Assembly: GCA_003694425.1 (NCBI GenBank)
Contig: RFJX01000159.1
Span: 1 to 6,494 of the forward strand
Reading direction: 5' to 3'
From: Gammaproteobacteria bacterium
GTDB lineage: Bacteria; Pseudomonadota; Gammaproteobacteria; J113
Length of the DNA: 6,494 bases
The position numbers and the translations under genes are program-made. Position 1 is the first letter of the stretch, and every line of letters begins with the position of its first letter. Shown piece by piece: positions 1-6,258 of this stretch. The notes below the pieces were generated by a model. That model saw nothing but the letters and a program-made list of their open reading frames with translations. It had not been told where the DNA came from and ran no database searches.

Positions 1-1
1 G

Positions 2-349
2 GATGAATCCCGGGCCACCTATGCGGAGAAGATCCGCAAGGAGGAGGCGCGCATCGACTGGGCGCGGCCGGCCGATTACATCGAGCGGCAGGTGCGGGCC
101 TTCAACCCGTGGCCGGTGGCCCATTGCACCCTGCTGGGCCTGGAACTGCGCCTCTGGCGGGTCCGGGCGCTGGAGGGGTCGGCCGATGCCCCGCCCGGCA
201 CCCTCCTGCCCGCTTCCGGTGACGGGATCGAGGTGGCCACCGGCGAGGGCCGGCTGCGGATCCTGCGCCTGCAGCAGCCCGGGCGCAGGCCGGTCGAGGC
301 CCGCGCCTTCCTCAACGCCCACCCCGAATTCGCCGGCGGGGTTTCGTGA
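2..349 (+). CDS. fmt: Methionyl-tRNA formyltransferase, C-terminal part (5' end outside window)
   Basis: The last 115 codons of a gene that enters from the left edge in frame 2 and stops at TGA 347-349. Fmt transfers a formyl group from 10-formyl-tetrahydrofolate to Met-tRNA(fMet) in the cytoplasm, before translation initiation. The visible part is the end of the linker and the C-terminal OB-like domain that contacts the tRNA. The run TYAEKIRKEEARIDW, then RAFNPWP about 20 residues later, APPGTLL, and GDGIEVATGEG are strongly characteristic of Fmt and match the E. coli protein as I remember it (KLSKEEARIDW, RAFNPWP, APGTI, GIQVATGDG). The catalytic N-terminal domain is not in the window. The stop codon overlaps the GTG start of rsmB by 4 nt, which suggests one operon. 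I see nothing abnormal in the visible part. Confidence 0.95.
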   Translation, partial: DESRATYAEKIRKEEARIDWARPADYIERQVRAFNPWPVAHCTLLGLELRLWRVRALEGSADAPPGTLLPASGDGIEVATGEGRLRILRLQQPGRRPVEARAFLNAHPEFAGGVS

Positions 350-1662
350 GCCGTCCGGGCGGGACGCCGATACCGGCCCGTGAGTGCGCCACCCGGATGG
401 TTGCCGAGGTCCTGGGCGGCGCCTCGCTGGGCGAGGCCGAGGCACGCTGGCTGCCCCACTGCGAAGGGGGGAGGGAACGCGCCTTCGCCCGCCATCTCGC
501 CTTTGCGACCCTGCGCTGGCAGCCACGGCTGGAGCACATCTGCGCCCGCCTCCTGCGCCATCCGCTGCGCCGGCGGGATCGCGACCTGCAGGCCCTGCTG
601 CTGATCGGCCTCTGCCAGCTCCTGCAGCTGGAGACGCCGCCCCACGCCGCGGTCGGCGCCACCGTCGAGGTCTGCCGCGCCCTGGACAAGCCCTGGGCCC
701 GGGCCCTGGTCAACGGCCTCCTGCGCAACTGTCTGCGCCGGCGGGAAGAACTCCTGCGGGAATGCGCCTCGGACCCGGTCTGCCACCATGCCCACCCCGC
801 CTGGCTGCTGGAGCTCCTGCAGCGGGACTGGCCGGAACACTGGCAGGAGATCACCGCCGCGGGCAACCGGCAGCCACCGATGGCGTTGCGGGTCAACCGG
901 CGACGCTGTGGGCGCGAGCGCTACCTCCGGCTCCTGCGCGAGGCGGGGCTCGAGGCCTCCCCCCTCCCCGACGCCCCCGAAGGAGTGCTGTTGCACCAGC
1001 CGGTGGAGGTCTCGGAACTGCCGGGCTTCGGCCAGGGCCTGGTGAGCGTCCAGGACGGAGCGGCCCAGCTGGCCGCCCACCTGCTGGATCTCCACCCGGG
1101 CCAGCGGGTGCTGGACGCCTGCGCCGCACCCGGCGGCAAGAGCGCCCATCTGCTGGAGACGTGCGACGGGATCGATCTGCTGGCCCTGGATCTGGAGCCC
1201 GGCCGGCTGGAGCGGGTCCGGGAGAATCTCGAGCGGCTGGGCCTTCAGGCCGGGCTGCGCAGCGGCGACGCGACCGAGCCGGAGGAGTGGTGGGACGGGC
1301 GACCCTTCGACCGCATCCTCCTGGACGCCCCGTGCAGTGGCAGCGGCGTGATCCGCCGCCATCCCGACATCAAGCTCCTGCGCCAGGCCGGGGACATCCC
1401 CCGCCTGGCGCAGCGGCAGGCCCGCCTGCTGGAGCGGCTCTGGCCCCTGCTCGCCCCCGGTGGACTGCTGCTCTACGCCACCTGCTCGGTGCTGGCCGAA
1501 GAGAACCAGCGGCGGGTCCGGGCTTTCCTCGCCGCCGCTGGAGATGCAAGATCGACCGGACCGGAGGCCTCCTGGGGCATCGCCACCAACCCCGGCCGGC
1601 AACTGCTGCCCGGGGACCACGATCGGGACGGATTCTTCTATGCCTGTCTGCGCAAGGAGTGA
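346..1662 (+). CDS. rsmB: 16S rRNA (cytosine-967-C5)-methyltransferase RsmB
   Basis: A 438-residue SAM-dependent RNA methyltransferase, close to the usual family length of about 430. The family makes m5C967 in 16S rRNA during small-subunit assembly. Residues about 10-140 are helical and fit the NusB-like RNA-binding domain (for example ALLLIGLCQLLQLETPPHAA followed by VNGLLRN). The catalytic domain follows from about 240. Motif I, the SAM-binding loop, is DACAAPGGKS at 257-266. Motif IV is LDAPCSGSGVIRRHPDIK, with the product-release cysteine at C330. Motif VI is YATCS, with the nucleophilic cysteine at C380. Both cysteines are present, so it should be active. The start is GTG at 346, which gives a GTGA overlap with the fmt stop. 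An in-frame ATG at 397 is the alternative, but it would trim 17 residues and break the coupling. The 3' end overlaps the next gene by 23 nt. Confidence 0.95.
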   Translation: MSRPGGTPIPARECATRMVAEVLGGASLGEAEARWLPHCEGGRERAFARHLAFATLRWQPRLEHICARLLRHPLRRRDRDLQALLLIGLCQLLQLETPPHAAVGATVEVCRALDKPWARALVNGLLRNCLRRREELLRECASDPVCHHAHPAWLLELLQRDWPEHWQEITAAGNRQPPMALRVNRRRCGRERYLRLLREAGLEASPLPDAPEGVLLHQPVEVSELPGFGQGLVSVQDGAAQLAAHLLDLHPGQRVLDACAAPGGKSAHLLETCDGIDLLALDLEPGRLERVRENLERLGLQAGLRSGDATEPEEWWDGRPFDRILLDAPCSGSGVIRRHPDIKLLRQAGDIPRLAQRQARLLERLWPLLAPGGLLLYATCSVLAEENQRRVRAFLAAAGDARSTGPEASWGIATNPGRQLLPGDHDRDGFFYACLRKE

Positions 1663-2224
1663 ACGCACGAGCCGCCGGGGCCGGTCGCTGGCCCTGCTGG
1701 CCCTGCTGGTCCTGCTGGCGAGCGCCGGAGCCCGGGCCGACATCACCCTGCGCTCGGCCCGGGTGGTGCAGGAACAGGGGCGCTACCTGCTCGATGCAAG
1801 GCTCGACATCGAACTGGGACGGGATGTGCGCGAGGCACTGGACAGCGGCGTGCCACTGACCTTCCACACCACCGTACGGCTGCAGCGCAGCCGCAGATGG
1901 GCCTGGTCGGTCACCGTCACCCGTACCAGTCTGCGCCGGGTCATCCAGTACCACGCCCTCACCCGCCAGTATCTGGTCGCCGGACTGCCGGGGGAGGATA
2001 CGGACGGCTTCCCGACCCTCGAGGCGGCGCTGAACCGGCTCGGCCGGATCGATCACCTCCCGATCATCGAGCAGAAGCTGCTGCGGCCGGGCGAGGACTA
2101 TTACCTCGAGGTCCGCACCCGGCTGGACATCGAGGCCCTGCCGGCCCCGATGCGCCTTGTGGCCTGGCTGAGCCCGCAGTGGTGGCTCGACTGCGGCTGG
2201 CAGCGGGCGGAGCTCCAGCCATGA
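1640..2224 (+). CDS. Exported DUF4390-family protein of unknown function
   Basis: A 194-residue protein with a textbook signal peptide: a basic n-region (RTSRRGR), a hydrophobic core LALLALLVLLASA at about 17-29, and an Ala-Arg-Ala cleavage site predicting a mature start at D34. The mature part matches my memory of DUF4390: a beta-rich opening (DITLRSARVV), LDARLDIELG, EALDSGVPLTF, an Arg/Trp-rich strand, YHALTRQYLV, a short helix with LEAALNRLGRID, YYLEVRTRLDIEALP, and a C-terminal WLSPQWWLDCGW. No catalytic motif is apparent. The biochemical role is not known to me. ATG 1640 is the only start that includes the signal peptide. It lies inside the end of rsmB (23 nt overlap) with only a weak ACGGA at 1628-1632 as ribosome binding site. 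Its stop overlaps the ntrY start as ATGA. I recall this family usually sitting just before NtrY-type kinases, so a periplasmic accessory role for the kinase is plausible, but this is inference. Confidence 0.88.
   Translation: MPVCARSERTSRRGRSLALLALLVLLASAGARADITLRSARVVQEQGRYLLDARLDIELGRDVREALDSGVPLTFHTTVRLQRSRRWAWSVTVTRTSLRRVIQYHALTRQYLVAGLPGEDTDGFPTLEAALNRLGRIDHLPIIEQKLLRPGEDYYLEVRTRLDIEALPAPMRLVAWLSPQWWLDCGWQRAELQP
2209..2212 (+). promoter_or_regulatory. Ribosome binding site deciding the ntrY start
   Basis: GGAG lies 8 nt before ATG 2221 and 14 nt before the second in-frame ATG at 2227. The spacing favours 2221, which also gives the ATGA overlap with the preceding stop codon. Confidence 0.55.
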
Positions 2225-4449
2225 GCATGGGCCGTCAGCTCCTGGTCGGTCTGCTTTTGGCCACCCTGCTGCTGATTTCGCTGATCCTGCTGGGTCAGGC
2301 CGGCAGCGGATCGGAGAGCTTCGGGCGGGTCTATACCCCGCTCCTGCTGGTCAATCTCGCCGCGCTGCTGCTGATCTTCGCTCTCATCGTCCGCCAGCTC
2401 CGCCATCTGGTGCGCCAGGTCCGTGCCCAGGTGCCCGGCGCCCGCCTCACCCTGCGCATGGCGAGCGCCTTCTTCGCCCTCTCGCTGCTCCCCCTGCTGC
2501 TGGTCTACGGCTACTCCCTGCACGTGATCCGGGCCGGCATCGACAACTGGTTCGACCTGCGGGTGGAACAGGCGCTGGAGGATGCCCTCGAACTGAGCCA
2601 GGCGGCGCTGGACCTGCGCATGCGCGAACTGCTCCAGCAGACCGAGAAGATGGCGGAGCAGCTGGAAGAGCCGGCCCCCGGCCCCCTGACCCTGGACCTC
2701 GGCTCGATCGGCAGTCTCGGGGACTTCAGCGTCGAGAACACGCTCAACCCGGCGGCCATCCTCGACCGGCTGCGGAGCACCAGCAGCGCGGAGGAACTGG
2801 CCATCTACGACGACAAGGGACACCTGCTCGCCTCCAGCAGTGCGGTGGCGGAGGTGGTGCCCGACGCCCCCGACGGGACCATCCTCCTGCAGCTGCGGCA
2901 GGGCCGCAGCTACATCGGTCTGGAGCCGGCGGGACAGGGACTCCTGCAGGTCCGGGTGGTGGTCAGGGTCCCCTCCCTGGAGGTGGGCGCCGGCGAACGC
3001 CTGCTGCAGGCCATCTACCCCATCAGCCAGGACCTCAACCGGCGCGCCGAGGCGGTGCAGCAGTCCTACGCCAAGTATCGCGAGCTGGCCTACCTGCGCC
3101 CCCGGCTGAAACTCAGCTATACCCTGACCCTCACCCTGGTGCTGCTGCTGGCCGCCTTCGGCGCGGTATGGGCCGGTATCCTCACCGCCCGCCGTCTGAT
3201 CCAGCCCATCCGGGAGCTGGCCGCCGGGACCGAGTCGGTGGCCTCGGGCGACCTCGAGACCCGTCTCCCCCAGCCCAGCCGCCGGGATGAGCTGGGATTC
3301 CTGGTCCGCTCCTTCAACCAGATGACCGAGAGCCTGGCCGAGGCCAGGGACCAGGCCCGGCGCTCGCAAGAGCAGATCCAGGCCCAGCATGCCTATCTCC
3401 AGGCAATCCTGGAGCGGCTCTCGACCGGGGTCATGGCGCTGGATGGCGCGGGCCGGATCCGCACCGTCAATCCCGCCGTGGAGAACATCCTCAGGGTCCC
3501 GCAGGAGGCGCTTACCGGTCACGACCCGGGGTCGATCGCCGCCCGCCATCCGGAGCTGGAGCCGTTCCTGCAATGTATCGCCGACCACCTGGCCGCAGGT
3601 GACCATGACTGGCAGGAGCAGGTCGAACTGTACGGCGGGCAGGGCCATCAGACCCTGCTCCTGCGCGGCACGGTCCTGGACACCGCGGGCGGGGGTCATG
3701 TCCTGGTATTCGACGACATCACCGCCCTCATCCAGGGACAGCGGGATGCCGCGTGGAGCGAGGTGGCCCGCCGTCTCGCCCACGAGATCAAGAACCCCCT
3801 CACCCCCATCCAGCTCTCCGCCGAGCGCCTGCGCCAGAAGTACCTCAAGGGTCTGCCGGAGGAGCAGGCCGAATTGTTCGACCGCCTCACCCGCACCATC
3901 GTCCAGCAGGTCGAGGCGCTCAAGGGCATGGTCAACGAATTCTCCGAGTATGCCCGCAGCCCGAAGCTGCACCCCGCGCCGGTGGAGGTGAACGAGCTGC
4001 TCGAGGGGGCACTGGAGCTGTTCCGTTCGAGCGCGCCGGGGGCCGGGCTGGATGCGGCGCTGCAGCCCGGTCTGCCACCCGTGGTCGCCGATGCCGCCCG
4101 CCTGCGTCAGGTCTTCAACAACCTGCTCAAGAACGCCCTCGAAGCGGCGGGACCGGAGGCGCGGATCCGGGTCGAGAGCCGTCTGGTGGAGACCGGCCAT
4201 ACCAGCTTCGTGGAGGTCCGGATCCGGGACAACGGCCCCGGCATCGAGGAACAGCGCCTGGCCCGGGTGTTCGAGCCCTATGTCACCGACAAGCCCAGGG
4301 GGACCGGACTGGGGCTTGCCATCGTCAAGAAGATCGTCGAGGAGCATAATGGCGCGGTATGGCTGGAGAGCGGGGAAGGGGGGACCTGCGCCGTGGTCCG
4401 CCTGCCCGCCGTGACCGCCAACCTGCCCACCCTGGAGCACAGCGCATGA
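2221..4449 (+). CDS. ntrY: NtrY-type transmembrane sensor histidine kinase
   Basis: A 742-residue inner-membrane kinase that should phosphorylate the response regulator encoded next to it. Hydrophobic segments lie at about 6-25, 41-57, 80-102 and 300-321. The Arg-rich loop 58-79 fits the positive-inside rule, which places residues about 103-299 in the periplasm as a sensing domain of about 195 residues (it contains ELAIYDDKGHLLASS, a Cache/PAS-like strand pattern). After TM4 come a HAMP domain (about 322-375), a short coiled coil, a PAS domain (about 391-500, with STGVMALDGAGRIRTVNPAV), and the HisKA domain with H-box ARRLAHEIKNPLTPIQLSAE, phospho-acceptor H521. The ATP-binding domain has an N-box (NNLLKNALEA, 634-643), a G1 box DNGPGI at 670-675 and a G2 box GTGLGLA at 694-700. 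All kinase boxes look intact. HEIKNPLTPIQLSAERL and the four-TM layout are typical of NtrY. What it senses cannot be read from the sequence; NtrY homologues have been linked to nitrogen and redox control. Confidence 0.93.
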   Translation: MSMGRQLLVGLLLATLLLISLILLGQAGSGSESFGRVYTPLLLVNLAALLLIFALIVRQLRHLVRQVRAQVPGARLTLRMASAFFALSLLPLLLVYGYSLHVIRAGIDNWFDLRVEQALEDALELSQAALDLRMRELLQQTEKMAEQLEEPAPGPLTLDLGSIGSLGDFSVENTLNPAAILDRLRSTSSAEELAIYDDKGHLLASSSAVAEVVPDAPDGTILLQLRQGRSYIGLEPAGQGLLQVRVVVRVPSLEVGAGERLLQAIYPISQDLNRRAEAVQQSYAKYRELAYLRPRLKLSYTLTLTLVLLLAAFGAVWAGILTARRLIQPIRELAAGTESVASGDLETRLPQPSRRDELGFLVRSFNQMTESLAEARDQARRSQEQIQAQHAYLQAILERLSTGVMALDGAGRIRTVNPAVENILRVPQEALTGHDPGSIAARHPELEPFLQCIADHLAAGDHDWQEQVELYGGQGHQTLLLRGTVLDTAGGGHVLVFDDITALIQGQRDAAWSEVARRLAHEIKNPLTPIQLSAERLRQKYLKGLPEEQAELFDRLTRTIVQQVEALKGMVNEFSEYARSPKLHPAPVEVNELLEGALELFRSSAPGAGLDAALQPGLPPVVADAARLRQVFNNLLKNALEAAGPEARIRVESRLVETGHTSFVEVRIRDNGPGIEEQRLARVFEPYVTDKPRGTGLGLAIVKKIVEEHNGAVWLESGEGGTCAVVRLPAVTANLPTLEHSA

Positions 4450-5822
4450 GCAAGAGCCACATCCTGGTGGTCGACGACGAGCCGGACATCCTGCAGGTCA
4501 TCTCCGAGATCCTGCAGGACGAGGGCTACAGCGTCAGCACCGCCCCGGACGCCGAGACCGCGCGGGAGATCCGGCGCCAGCGCCGCCCCGACCTGATCCT
4601 GCTGGACATCTGGCTGCCCGGCATGGACGGCCTCGAACTGCTGCGGGAATGGTCCGAGGAGAGCCGGCTGGACGCCCCGGTGATCATGATGTCGGGACAC
4701 GGCAACGTGGAGACCGCGGTCGAGGCGACCCACCTCGGGGCCTACGATTTCCTCGAGAAGCCCATCTCCCTGGCCAAGCTGCAGGTGACCGTGCGGCGCG
4801 CCCTGGAGGCGGCCGCCCTGGAGCGGGAGAACCTGCTCCTGCGCGAGGGCCACGAGGCCGGCGCGGAGCTGGTCGGCGAGAGCGAGGCCATCACCCGCCT
4901 GCGGGAACAGGCGCAGCGGCTCGCGGCCCACGACACCGCGGTACTGATCCAGGGGGAACCGGGCACCGGCAAGGAGCTGGTGGCCCGCTACGTGCATCGC
5001 CACGGACCCCGCGCCGAGGCCCCCTTCATCCCGGTCAACCTGGCCGGCCTCGCGCGCGAGAACCCGGCCGCAGAGCTGTTCGGCAGCGAAGACGGGGACC
5101 GGGTCCACTACGGCCACCTGGAGCGGGCCGCCGGGGGGACCCTCCTGCTCAAGGACATCGCCGATCTCGACATGGAGCTGCAGGGGCGCCTGCTGACCAC
5201 CCTGGAGCAGGGCACCCTGTTGCGGGTCGGGGGCCGCGAGCCGGTGCCGATCGACGTCCGGATCATCGCCGCCACCCGGCACGACCTGCAGCAGCGGGTG
5301 GCCGCCGGGAGCTTCCGCGACGACCTCTACTACCAGCTCAGCGTAGTGCCTCTCACCGTCCCCCCGTTGCGGGAGCACAAGGAGGACATTCCCCTCCTGG
5401 TGGAACACTTCACCCGTCAGTTCAGCCAGCGCGACGGCCTCGCACCCCGCCAGTTCGAGAGTGGCGCCCTGGGCGCCCTGCAGGCCTACGACTGGCCGGG
5501 CAACGTCAGCGAGCTGCGCAACCTGGTCCAGCGCCTGCTGATCCTCGGCACCTCACCCCGGGTGGACACCCGCGAGGTTCGCCAGGCCCTGGGTCTGGAG
5601 GGCAGCATCGCCAGCGAGGCGGTCACCGGACCGGTCGCCTACGACCTGCCCCTGCGCCAGGCGCGGGAACAGTTCGAACGGGCCTATTTCGAGTACCAGT
5701 TGCGCAAGACCGGCGGCAACGTGAGCCGGGCCGCCGAGAACACCGGCATCGAACGGACCCATCTCTACCGCAAGCTCCGCCAGCTGGGGCTGGACCCGAA
5801 GGAGATGAAACGAAACCGCTAG
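4446..5822 (+). CDS. ntrX: NtrX-type response regulator with a degenerate AAA+ domain
   Basis: A 458-residue cytoplasmic regulator with receiver, AAA+ and Fis-type DNA-binding domains, the cognate partner of the preceding kinase. Receiver (1-120): acidic pair D10/D11, phospho-acceptor D54 in LILLDIWLPGMDG, S83 and K105, all present. AAA+ domain (about 141-370): Walker A GEPGTGKE at 170-177 is intact. Between ELFG (210-213) and GGTL (230-233) there are only 16 residues and no GAFTGA loop, as I recall for NtrX proteins generally. Walker B reads GGTLLLKDI, with K236-D237 where Asp-Glu is normal. The first arginine finger R291 is present, but the second is Q297 (YYQL). Sensor II is WPGNVSELRN with S355 in place of Arg. 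DNA-binding domain (about 405-458): GGNVSRAAENTGIERTHLYRKLRQLG, very like the NtrX helix-turn-helix. GGAG at 4434-4437, 8 nt before ATG, and the ATGA overlap with ntrY support this start. The domain set points to a DNA-binding regulator that probably does not drive sigma-54 open-complex formation. NtrC-like is the alternative label, less likely without GAFTGA. Confidence 0.9.
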   Translation: MSKSHILVVDDEPDILQVISEILQDEGYSVSTAPDAETAREIRRQRRPDLILLDIWLPGMDGLELLREWSEESRLDAPVIMMSGHGNVETAVEATHLGAYDFLEKPISLAKLQVTVRRALEAAALERENLLLREGHEAGAELVGESEAITRLREQAQRLAAHDTAVLIQGEPGTGKELVARYVHRHGPRAEAPFIPVNLAGLARENPAAELFGSEDGDRVHYGHLERAAGGTLLLKDIADLDMELQGRLLTTLEQGTLLRVGGREPVPIDVRIIAATRHDLQQRVAAGSFRDDLYYQLSVVPLTVPPLREHKEDIPLLVEHFTRQFSQRDGLAPRQFESGALGALQAYDWPGNVSELRNLVQRLLILGTSPRVDTREVRQALGLEGSIASEAVTGPVAYDLPLRQAREQFERAYFEYQLRKTGGNVSRAAENTGIERTHLYRKLRQLGLDPKEMKRNR

Positions 5823-5826
5823 CGGT
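5815..5826. repeat. Perfect 12-bp palindrome over the ntrX stop codon
   Basis: ACCGCTAGCGGT reads the same on both strands and contains the TAG stop (5820-5822). As RNA it gives only a 4-bp stem with a CUAG loop, and no T-tract follows, so it is a poor intrinsic terminator. It may be chance or a small protein site. Confidence 0.3.
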
Positions 5827-5841
5827 CGGGTATGTGAATTT

Positions 5842-5870
5842 CACCACGGAGGCACGGAGGGCACAGAGAG
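5842..5870 (+). repeat. 29-nt dispersed repeat, copy 1 (direct)
   Basis: Begins CACCACGGAGGCACGGAGG and continues GCACAGAGAG. Copy 2 at 6031 shares the first 19 nt exactly. Copy 3 at 6259-6287 is the same motif on the other strand. The motif resembles a dispersed intergenic repeat that I recall from many proteobacterial genomes; its function is unknown to me. Copy 1 starts 19 nt after the ntrX stop codon. Confidence 0.8.
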
Positions 5871-5876
5871 TGGATG

Positions 5877-5904
5877 GCTATCAGCTCTCGGCTCTCGGCT
5901 GTCA
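5877..5904 (+). repeat. Imperfect 7-bp tandem repeat, four units
   Basis: Four consecutive heptads: GCTATCA, GCTCTCG, GCTCTCG, GCTGTCA, all fitting GCTNTCR. It lies 6 nt after repeat copy 1. The pattern is exact in period with no indels. Confidence 0.75.
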
Positions 5905-5922
5905 GATTCGCTGACGGAATCT
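5904..5922. repeat. Small inverted repeat after the heptads
   Basis: Arms AGATTC (5904-5909) and GAATCT (5917-5922) form a 6-bp stem with a 7-nt loop. An overlapping alternative stem, GTCAG (5901-5905) with CTGAC (5911-5915), excludes it. No T-tract follows, so it is not a convincing terminator. Confidence 0.35.
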
Positions 5923-6030
5923 CGAGTAGCGGGAAGAACCGGGGAAATTGAGCAACCGGAAAGACTCCGTGAATCCCATGTCTCACACGTTGGAAGGTGT
6001 GCCAATCAGGGGCCATGCAAGATCGATGAT

Positions 6031-6059
6031 CACCACGGAGGCACGGAGGCACACAGAGA
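6031..6059 (+). repeat. 29-nt dispersed repeat, copy 2 (direct)
   Basis: Begins with the same 19 nt as copy 1 and then continues CACACAGAGA, a small indel variant of copy 1. It starts 189 nt downstream of the start of copy 1. It is preceded by GATCGATGATC, itself nearly palindromic. Confidence 0.8.
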
Positions 6060-6067
6060 TCCGTGAA

Positions 6068-6113
6068 GGTTCAATGCGATCTCCCCATGTAGTGGAGAAC
6101 CACGCCTTGAACC
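6068..6113. repeat. Perfect 7-bp inverted repeat with 32-nt spacer
   Basis: GGTTCAA at 6068-6074 and TTGAACC at 6107-6113 are exact reverse complements. A related GTTCA-N4-TGAAC palindrome lies at 6172-6185. The arms are short enough to be chance, but they fall inside the repeat patch bounded by copies 2 and 3. Confidence 0.35.
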
Positions 6114-6204
6114 ATTGGCAGGCAGGACTGGCTGTCTGGTTTTCGCGGTTCCTGAAACCACATGTGTCTCAGTTCAATCCTGAACGATCTGGCACAATAA
6201 CGGA

Positions 6205-6240
6205 TCATGGCACCCGGGCCAGAGGGCCCGCTGTGCATGA
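6205..6240. repeat. Strong imperfect hairpin, about 14 bp
   Basis: The arms nest from the outside in: TCAT (6205-6208) with ATGA (6237-6240), GCAC (6210-6213) with GTGC (6233-6236), and CGGGCC (6215-6220) with GGCCCG (6225-6230), closing on an AGAG loop. A one-base bulge at 6209 and a small internal loop (6214 against 6231-6232) interrupt it. The core is all G-C. There is no T-run on either side on either strand, so it is not a classical intrinsic terminator. It could be a REP-like element or the stem of a small RNA. Confidence 0.6.
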
Positions 6241-6258
6241 GGGACTTTGCGGTAGAAG

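Noticed and set aside
76..1746. A 556-codon open frame on the minus strand opposite fmt, rsmB and the DUF4390 gene
   Set aside because: It is an antisense shadow in high-GC DNA. Its translation is low-complexity (rich in Gln, Gly, Pro, Arg), has no recognisable domain and runs opposite confidently identified genes.
2101..4440. A 779-codon open frame on the minus strand opposite ntrY
   Set aside because: The translation is repetitive Gln/Gly/Asp/Leu-rich sequence mirroring the codon positions of ntrY, with no domain signature. The plus strand has every kinase motif.
4278..5408. A 376-codon open frame on the minus strand opposite ntrX
   Set aside because: Same antisense effect. It has no recognisable motif and no upstream ribosome binding site, and the plus strand encodes clear receiver and AAA+ domains.
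5904..5940. Intrinsic terminator for the fmt-ntrX transcript
   Set aside because: The stems here are short and mutually exclusive, and no T-tract follows. I cannot identify a convincing terminator anywhere between 5823 and 6314.
5819..6052. A possible 77-residue minus-strand protein
   Set aside because: Its two ends are translations of repeat copies 2 and 1 (both give PPCLRG-like strings), a common artefact of this dispersed repeat.
6169..6183. A tRNA T-arm-like stem with loop TTCAATC
   Set aside because: Only a 4-bp stem forms, and no matching acceptor or anticodon arm can be built upstream, so it is not a tRNA gene.
6190..6250. Sigma-54 promoter (TGGCAC at 6190 or TTTGC at 6246-6250)
   Set aside because: Neither has the partner element at the required -24/-12 spacing.
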